Assembly: GCA_031772625.1 (NCBI GenBank)
Contig: CM062805.1
Coordinates: 803,611,592 to 803,675,591 of the forward strand
DNA from: Pinus tabuliformis
Lineage: Eukaryota; Streptophyta; Pinopsida; Pinales; Pinaceae
DNA length: 64,000 nucleotides
Reading direction: 5' to 3'
The notes below the pieces were generated by a model. That model worked only from the letters and a program-made list of their open reading frames with translations, was not told where the DNA came from and searched no databases. Shown here in pieces: positions 56,651 to 64,000 of the stretch. The translations under genes were made by a program, and so were the position numbers. The number at the start of each line of letters is the position of its first letter. Within the stretch, counting starts at the first letter, position 1.

Positions 56651-57179
56651 TCTTTCTACGGATGATACGTTGTACTAAAGGCCAAATCTATGCCCAAACC
56701 TACATCATTTATCAATTAGCTATGATTTGAATTTATTACAATTCCTTGTTAGCCTAATGGAATTATGTGGTTGGTACAGGAAAGCATGGAAAATGCATGG
56801 GGTTTGGGTGGTTGGAACTGACTAAAAGAGAGTTAGCAACAACAACAAAAGGAATTGAAACATGCTATAGTGATCAGGATCTTTTCACTTCAAAGATGCA
56901 TACATAATTTCATTTAAAAGAGAATGTAACCATAAGATGCATACACATAAAAGAAGCGAAAATAAACAACCACCATGAGAATCAAAGACACAACATATTG
57001 ATAACAGAGTTCACCTAGTGTGGGCTACATCTTCAGGCTCTGCTCAAAGTGGGGAGGCCTCTTTCATTAATATTCAGAAAAATCAAATTACATGAAAGTA
57101 CAAAAGACAACTTATACCTCCACTTCTGGGGCTGGAGTAAAAATGAACACCCTTGCTGAAGAAATGGATTTCACCATTG
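56651..57179. other. Unassigned spacer, no gene
   Basis: Sequence beyond the chromovirus break. No coding frame or repeat is recognised. Confidence 0.5.
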
Positions 57180-57640
57180 AATTCCTAGTGAAAAATCGTG
57201 AAAAATGACTGTAAACTCAAGCCCTTTCTGCTTCGGTCAGAATTTGCACTGTTGGAAATCTCAAAGATTCATTTATGTGGGTTGAATAGAATTTGGCTAT
57301 TCATATGAATAATCTAATCACACCATCACGTTCCTGGTGAAAAATTGAGAAAAATGAGTATAAAGTCGGGCTAGTTCTGAAACTGTCAATTTCGAGCCTC
57401 CAAGGAATCTTTTAGATTCCATGTAGATTCTTGTGTCAAGGTTCCACTGATCATATTAAAATACCATCTGCACCAATAGACCCCTAGAAAAATTCTAAGT
57501 AATTCGAGTATAAACTCAACATAATACAAACACTATGAAAATTTCGCTGAAAAGGAATCTCCAAGATTCTCCTCAAGATTATGCATTGGAATATTCTTTT
57601 GGAATCAGGGAATATTACTCCTATCTTGAAATTTGTGTAG
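57180..57640. repeat. Degenerate tandem array, about 147-bp period, three units
   Basis: Blocks of the type CCTRGTGAAAAATYG...AAAATGAGTATAAA...CTC begin near 57187, 57331 and 57481. Each is followed by a GGAATCTY..AGATTC inverted-repeat motif near 57257, 57400 and 57555. Units are well diverged. Confidence 0.65.
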
Positions 57641-57972
57641 CATGGTTCGCTCTCGGTTCCGCTCATCCATTCATCCTTCGTTGGTGGGAAAATGAAAAAT
57701 TCAGGTTTAAATACCCCTTGGTCATGGACTTTGAAAGAGAAATCTCATTGGGTTATTGGCAGAGATGCTAAATTAAAGGGCGGAGGTTTCAAGGTCAAAC
57801 CGACGGGACTCCCCCATACAGCATGTTAGTTTTGGCATGTGTATTATTTTTGGGGCTGCTCATTGGCGGGTTGGCCCACCGGGTCAGGCAAGTTTGAACC
57901 CTGCCGGCCCCGTTGTAATTATATGCTTACAATTGGTGATTGGGATGCTTCGGCGATGGGTGGACCATCGAC

Positions 57973-58006
<34 letters not shown>

Positions 58007-58008
58007 AA
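57973..58008. repeat. (CA)n(TA)n microsatellite
   Basis: A run of CA units passes into TA units. It is followed by a dyad (GGTGGCAGCCCGCCACC near 58020-58036) and T-rich sequence. Confidence 0.9.
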
Positions 58009-58139
58009 TATTTCACTGGGGGTGGCAGCCCGCCACCCATTTTTTATATATTTTTTTTATTTTATATAATTGTTGGAATTTTTCCCATCATATTTTGGGG
58101 GTCACCGGTATTCTTTTAAGTAGATGATAATTTTGTCAG

Positions 58140-58850
58140 TTCCGGCCACCAGAAACTATCGTCAACAAGTTCCAAATTGTTTCCTTGTTAATTTCCCCTA
58201 AATTAGCAGCTTCTCCATATTTATTCAGGCTCCAAATTTAGTTGGCACTCTACTAACTTTAGCTAAGGGGCCTAGTTGACCAAAACTTTCACTGGCCATA
58301 ACTTTCACATACGATGTCGGATTGAGGTTCATTTGCGGTTTTGGAAATATTGCAATGAGATATTTGATATGACCCTAGTTTCACTCCAATCCAAAAAAAA
58401 AACTGAGCCTTTCCTAAGCCCTCTTTGATTTTTGAGCCTCTCTGGAACCACCTAGATCATTCCTCCCCACTGAAGAGCTTTTTGTCCTCCAAAATAATGA
58501 ACACAATCTGGAACCTGTGAGTGCCTTTTCAAACCATACTTCCTCATCCTTCACCTTTGTACTTCATATCCATAAGTTATGAACCAACACCTTCATTCTA
58601 TCCAAATTTGTAGTGTAATCTTTGCAAACTACGTGTTCTACTACAAGACCAAACATGACTCAAACAACCCCATACTTGACAAGAGTTTATAACACACTCT
58701 TTGGTAAAGTTTACATCAAAATAAATACCTCGGTTATCAACAAAAAGAGGTCAAAAAATCATCATGTTGCATTCATAAATGATGGAAAATAATTCATCAC
58801 TTTTACAATCATTTCACAACATGTGATTTACAAAATGTGGCCATGACAAG
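58140..58850 (-). repeat. Relic of a second chromovirus LTR end and 3' region
   Basis: CTTTTTGTCCTCCAAAATAATGAAC near 58478, and TTTATAACACACTCTTTGGTAAAGTTTACATC near 58687, parallel the arrangement at 55234-55345 (GACATCGTCCTCGGTGTTC, then TATAATACAACTCATTGCAGTGTTTACA). The pieces before it resemble LTR sequence. No protein is preserved. Confidence 0.45.
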
Positions 58851-59409
58851 CTACTATCTCTAATAAAACCATCTCTCACTCAACAAAGTGAATGGGTCAT
58901 CTTGTTGTGGCTGATTCGCATGTTGAACATCTTCTCCAGCTAGTTCCTTCATATGTGCTTTCTAGTCATGGCATATATGACTTGTGGTTATCTGATATCC
59001 ATCCTTATTACAATAACTACAATGAATATTTTTCCTCCAAACTTTCTAGAATGCCTTGGAATGCTTATTCCTGGTGCGCCTGCAATAAGTGTTCGTGGAA
59101 TCCTCGCTATCACTGGAAGGTTCTGAGTCATCCCTCATTGATTAGTCACTGGTTGTCTTGGAGCATTCTCCAACCTCTTCTCTGATATACCCAAGTCCCA
59201 CATAACGAGGAAATTCCTCCACTTTGATGGGATTCACAATTCCCTAGCCATTTATGTCGAGGCCCTTTCCTTGATATCCCATATTCTTTAACAATTTTGG
59301 TCCAATTCTTGTAATATGTTTCTCAAAAGCGATGAAATCATCATCATAAAAAGAACATGAAATTGAAGAATCACTTATTACCTTAGGCTTGTGTTGTACT
59401 ATTCAACTA
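58851..59409. other. Unassigned spacer, no credible gene
   Basis: A 97-codon open stretch at 58892-59185 has no recognisable motif and lies in decayed repeat DNA, so I do not call it. Confidence 0.45.
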
Positions 59410-59423
59410 CCCCCCCCCCCCCC
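59410..59423. repeat. Run of 14 cytosines
   Basis: A homopolymer within AT-rich DNA. Its length is uncertain in most sequencing data. Confidence 0.9.
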
Positions 59424-59559
59424 ATTTATTTTATTTTAGTTATTAATAAAAAATGGGGACCCTTCTTTCATTTTAATAAAGCTCTTTAATTTTCAATAAA
59501 TATAGGAAACTTTTAAGTTTGTTATAAAATTACTTAGGCTTGAAAGTTTCCCTCATCGG

Positions 59560-60100
59560 AACTCATTTATCGGAGGTTCAACCCTTAAAATGTTACGATA
59601 AATCAAAATCTTGATAGGCCCTCTTTCCAAAAATTCAATGCATTCCCGTAGGTTTCCATCAGACCCTTATTATATCATAACTTTCTCAAAAGAAAAGTTA
59701 CAATAAATTCTCTCCCCGATAAAGCTTTCCTGATCCTTTAATTATCAAAAGGGATTTTGGTAAAAGGTTTAGTATAAGTCATGCACCCCTTTTTAAAATG
59801 AATATTATAAGTGCTACTGACCCCACATGTTTCACTTGGCATATTGACTCTTCATAATATCGTAACTTTCTAAGTATGACACTTACAATACTCAATACTT
59901 CCGATATCTCCCAACTCCGATACCTTCCTCCTTTGATATCTACTACCTCTGATACTCATCCCCTCCGATACTAGGATACCTTTGATATTCTTGTTTACAG
60001 CTTTTATCGGGACTTTCATACTAGGAGCTTGTTCTTTAAACCTCCAATATGTTACCTCCGATATAGATATCCCGATATCACTTCCCACCTCTTCTTAATA
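59560..60100. repeat. Dispersed CTCCGATA/TATCGGAG motif cluster
   Basis: TCCGATA, YCCGATAT or the reverse TATCGG(A) occurs at least ten times (for example near 59571, 59898, 59917, 59957, 59968, 60056 and 60070) in AT-rich DNA. This is just upstream of the broken frame at 60396. Spacing is irregular. It could be a decayed array or a run of binding sites. Confidence 0.5.
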
Positions 60101-60395
60101 GCCATTATGTCATGAAATATTCTTTATCAGAAGTTACCAATATTATAACTTGTGAATGCATCTCTAATTCATTCCTCCGATATTTATCTTCCAATACACT
60201 GATGTGGGTAAACCCACGTGAATTCAAGTTTTAGCGTTTAATGTTTCAAAGTGGTGAATTTATAGTTCTAGATATTATAAACATCCTCATTCATTGCAAT
60301 TTGATTCTATCATAGTTTTCTTTTAAGACAGAGATTATTGTGTAAAATTCATTATTTGCGCTAAGTCTTTTATGTGAAGAAGTTATTGCTCAGAA

Positions 60396-63169
60396 TTGTG
60401 TTTTCTACAGGTTGGTCCTTACCATCGTAACAATGAAGAAATGTCTAAAGAAGCAAAATCAAAAAAGAAACCAGCTTCTCAGCAGCAACCTACCGGTCCT
60501 CCATTTGAAAGCGTCACTATGTCAGGATTATTTTCCGACACGGTTTGTTCTTTACATTCTGGAAGTTCCTCTTTGGAATCTATCTATAAACTATTTGAGG
60601 ATGAAGGACCCAAGGTCACAAAAAAACTAATTACAGCCGATGATTCTACCCCAATGTCGAATACTACTTACAATGATGTGGCCAATTCATTCTTACATAG
60701 GATTGAACCCTGACCCAAAATCCTTCCTTATACAAACACGGTTTGATGGGTTGTTGACAACTTGATAATTTCATAAAGGAAGTTCATGACAATGAAGCAT
60801 ATAGTCATCGGATCATTCACCAGTAGCGATTTCAGTGAAATATACCATTTTTTAGAGCCTCGGTGCAAACATAACAAGAAATTTGTGGAAAAAATCATGA
60901 AGGAACACGACCGTGCGGTAGAGCCTATTAGAGTATGGAGGAGAGATCCAAACAAGCATAAGCGAGAGGAATTGAGTAAGTATGCAGTTGACTCCCTTGT
61001 TGGTCCCTATTGTCAAATAGTTGTTATGATGTGTAGACTTTTTGCCTACCGTAATACATAGAATTTTACTAAACAATGGACACCATTGATTAATGGAGAT
61101 TCAGAAGGATATATCTTTGATTGGGGAAATATACTTTCAGATAATCTAGCTTCTCATATCCTGGCTTTTGAAAGCAATTGTAAAGTCTCAAGGAATATAA
61201 TTCCTCCATTTTACATGAGTGCTTACATAATGGATGCCATGTTTTTCACTATGGACTTCACCTCTATGGGGTGGAAGTGGATTTTAAAAGACCCAACCCC
61301 TATCCACATCTATCACAATATTCTTTGGGATACAAAGTATCAGCCTCATTTTTATAAAATATTTCATGGTGTCATGCTACCTATTTACCAAATCATATTT
61401 GATAAGAGAACTCCTAGGATTTCCCAAGAAGTCGAAACCAACTTGCTCCAGAAAGGAAAATGGTTCGATGAAGAGCTATTTACCTATGTCCAAGTCTTTG
61501 GTAGGCTTTCTAACCCCCATGTCTTACCTCTATTTGTCTCTAACAAGCTTCTTTCCCATGAAATAACATACCAGACCGTAGGGAATAGGATTTCAAAAGT
61601 CTTAAAGGAGTCAAATAAGAAAACGTGGCATGTTTTTCATGTTCAATGTGGTATATATGCTTTGGATAATTTCAAGCATGCAAGCATAGAAATTAATGCT
61701 ATCTTTGATCTCAATTTCCCCACCATTCTTAACAGACAGTATGATCCACATCAAGTTGTCATAAAGGTTACCACAATTTCAAGCATCATGCAGTTTACTC
61801 ATGAGCCAAACAAGTTTAATGATCTATTTGAAAAGGCTTCTACTTATTCAGTGGTTATGAGACAAGCAGAAGAACAGTTGACTCCATAAGAGATGATTAA
61901 ATTCACCCATTACAGAGTCACAAGGCTAGTTAATTTTCCTATGGATTCATTAAAAATTCCTCGAGAAAGGATAGTTTAATATTATGTCATAATTGTTGGT
62001 TCCACACATACTACTGATGCGCCTCAATCAAGAGAAATAGGTGCTTCCTCCTCTTCTTAGGTAAAAATTCTTATGCCTAATACCAATATTGAAGAAATAT
62101 TGGAGCAATATAACCATGTCCTAAAGGCCAATGAACCTCAAGTTTTAAAGACTCCCTTACAAGAGAAAGTTGAAGACACTTCCAAAAGTCTTGAACAAAC
62201 TCTGACAACAACAAAGGCCTTTGAAGAAATTGAAATTATATCGGCTTTCCCAACACCTAAGGTTGTGTTAAGAGTTGAATAAATTCCTCCACTTGATATA
62301 TTTTACAGTCCTCAACACAAGGTTGTTGTCAAAAGAGAGAGGAAGAAAAGGAAAATTGATCAGTCCCAGGCTTTAGTCCCTAGAAATGCTTCTTTTGAAG
62401 TTGTATGGAAAGACTCTTTGACCACTCCTACAGAGGATTTGGGAAGGCTCACTCAATTCACAGGATCCTATGCTTCAACAACATTGGATAAAGCCACAAA
62501 ATTACAGTATCCATTAAAAGAAAATGAAGACAAAATTGTGCATTTGGAACAGAGTTTTAAAGTCGAGAAACAAAAGATTGTTAATCAATGGCAATGACAA
62601 ACTACTGAACTCTGAAATAGTTTTGATGCTCTCAGTTTAATATGATATTGATTTGTAGGCTTGAGATGTTCAAATATAGGAATTACATAGTAGGATTGAA
62701 CACCTAAGTGTTAATCCTAAATTGACAGAGTTCAAAAAAGAAGCAAGAGAGTTAAACACTCCCCTTTCTCAACAACAAAATTTATTTCATCAAAAACTTG
62801 GAAACTATTCATGATTTGTGCCATACAACCAGTTCCCTAATTGATCAATTACCAAATATTAAAACTTATTTCGATGACATTGAAGAAAAAATTGCAAGTT
62901 TCCTTACATGGCAAGACATCGCTTATGGGAGATTATCTAATCTTCCCATAATTGAAGAGTCACATAAGGAAATTGTTTTTAGAGAATTGGAAATTCGTCT
63001 TAAACATGCATAGGCAGCAATTTTCATTGCAAGAGATATTTCTAATAATCTCATTGAGGCAGTTAGTGATAACTTATTTCAAGAAAATCTCATATCAAAT
63101 TTCCCCGAAGGAGCATTGCCAGATATTAAACCACTCACTAAAATGTGGCAAGAGTCATCCAAAAAGTGA
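60396..63169 (+). pseudogene. Unknown protein frame, broken; possible LTR-encoded ORF of another family
   Basis: Collinear + strand pieces form one decayed frame: 60396-60713, 60786-61061, 61086-61889 (267 codons), 62073-62282 with a continuation to about 62597, and 62798-63169. Stops and shifts lie between them. The layout is a P/S-rich start, a globular part (DFTSMGWKWILKDPTPIHIYHNILWD, LFTYVQVFGRLSNPHVLPLF, KKTWHVFHVQCGIYAL), a basic KRERKKRK patch near 62330, then a coiled-coil-like C-terminal part. That order resembles the frame in the giant element's LTR, although sequence similarity is at best faint. A TATA box and LTR-like sequence follow at 63536. I do not recognise the family. Confidence 0.6.
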
Positions 63170-63535
63170 GCCAAAGTAATAGATCAACTATCTAAAATTG
63201 ACTTGTAAATTCATTGGCAATTTTTGGCCAAACCACACAGCCAGTGGTTGATGCTCCAGTGTCTATCCAATACCACCACTCAAATATTGCCAGCGTTAAG
63301 ATACACAACCTTCATCAGCCAAATGTGAATTCAACCGAGGTCTCCACCTGAATTAAAAAACATGGCAGATATCTACGAGCTACAACAATGAATGGGAGGA
63401 CAATCTTCTTCAAGGACCTAGATGATTCATTACAACATATTCTGAATTTGTCTCTTTTGGTTTATTTTGGCTTCGTTTGTTAAAACCTCCTCAAGTTGTT
63501 ACTTTATTTTCTATATTTGTATTTTATTTTGAAAC

Positions 63536-63542
63536 TATAAAT
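63536..63542 (+). promoter_or_regulatory. Candidate TATA box of an LTR-like promoter
   Basis: AACTATAAATCCCCTCC is followed by GAGAAGGGG and a TTTTAAATTTTTGAAATAAGG stretch, which resembles the U3/R junction of plant LTRs. It lies about 370 bases after the end of the broken frame, on the same strand. Confidence 0.45.
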
Positions 63543-63599
63543 CCCCTCCATTTGAAATGAGAAGGGGTTTTAAATTTTTGAAATAAGGCTCAAGCTTGC

Positions 63600-64000
63600 C
63601 CTATTGTAACTTCAGTTTTTCTTAATACATAGTTGAACCATCACCATTTTTCTCATGAGAAGAGTAAGAATTTATCGAGTACTATTATCTGTTTATTATT
63701 TCTTTGTTTAAGAGTTGAATGGAAATTTGATATTGTTCATTATTTATGTGTTGTACTAATCATACATCATCACTATTGATATGTTAGATTGGAATCATAA
63801 ATTATATGTATGAACAATGAGATCTCATATATGTAATGAATTTATAACTAATTTATTTAACTATTTAATTAAATTAGTTATCTTTTTCTATCTTAAATTT
63901 GTAATTGCGCGATAATCTATATTTTCATGTTGATTATGAAATATTTATAATCACATATACAAATAGCTTTCCTGGGATAGATATTAAGTTTAAGTAATCT
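63600..64000. other. AT-rich end of window, no gene
   Basis: No coding frame or structural signal is seen. If 60200-63600 is an LTR, this would be its R/U5 part or flanking DNA. Confidence 0.4.

Noticed and set aside
58892-59185. 97-codon frame with several W and C residues
   Set aside because: No family match recognised and it lies in decayed repeat DNA; chance is the simpler reading.
1-64000. tRNA or rRNA genes
   Set aside because: No cloverleaf-type A/B box arrangement or rRNA-like stretch was noticed; tRNA-like words are short retroelement priming sites.

Overview
This window is intergenic DNA from a plant with a large, repeat-rich nuclear genome. I see no intact host gene. Nearly everything is LTR retrotransposon, with elements inserted into each other. 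A gymnosperm such as a conifer would fit the very long LTRs, the old decayed copies and the nesting, but that is an inference. The plant assignment is firmer: plant-type Ty1/copia, Tat-like Ty3 and chromovirus polyproteins, priming sites matching plant tRNA-Arg, initiator Met and Asp, and captured pieces of farnesyl diphosphate synthase and plastid-type glucose-6-phosphate isomerase.

Layout: 1-1524 is unassigned repeat-like DNA. A decayed Ty1/copia copy runs from 1525 to 26699 (+) and is split by a 20,716-bp Tat-like Ty3 element at 4070-24785 (-). That element has two nearly identical 6,953-bp LTRs, a tRNA-Arg priming site and one gag-pol frame. Inside each LTR it has a second long frame, about 1,200 codons, for a protein I do not recognise. 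27058-37261 is a gag-only Ty3 element (-). 37263-48538 is a second gag-only Ty3 element (-). Its right LTR is interrupted by a compact non-autonomous element (42714-47656) with 185-bp LTRs, which carries a gag relic and a chimera of two host gene fragments. 49202-52790 is an internally deleted copia (-) with a perfect target duplication, inserted beside a Ty3 integrase fragment. 53226-56650 is a chromovirus relic with a chromodomain (-). 56650-60200 is repeat-rich non-coding DNA. 60396-63170 is a broken unknown reading frame followed by an LTR-like promoter, so it may be a second family with a protein encoded in its LTR.

Most notable are the giant element and the gene-capturing element. In the giant element the unknown frame lies in what looks like U3. 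Upstream of it is a GC-rich segment with four TGACGTCA palindromes; downstream are a separate TATA box and poly(A) signal that would serve the genomic RNA. The polymerase order is also unusual: an extra RNase H lies before reverse transcriptase, and the usual RNase H after it has lost its first catalytic position. Both LTR copies of the unknown frame carry stops, but at different places, so the frame was probably open when the element inserted. Identities and motif positions were judged by eye; no alignment or search was run.
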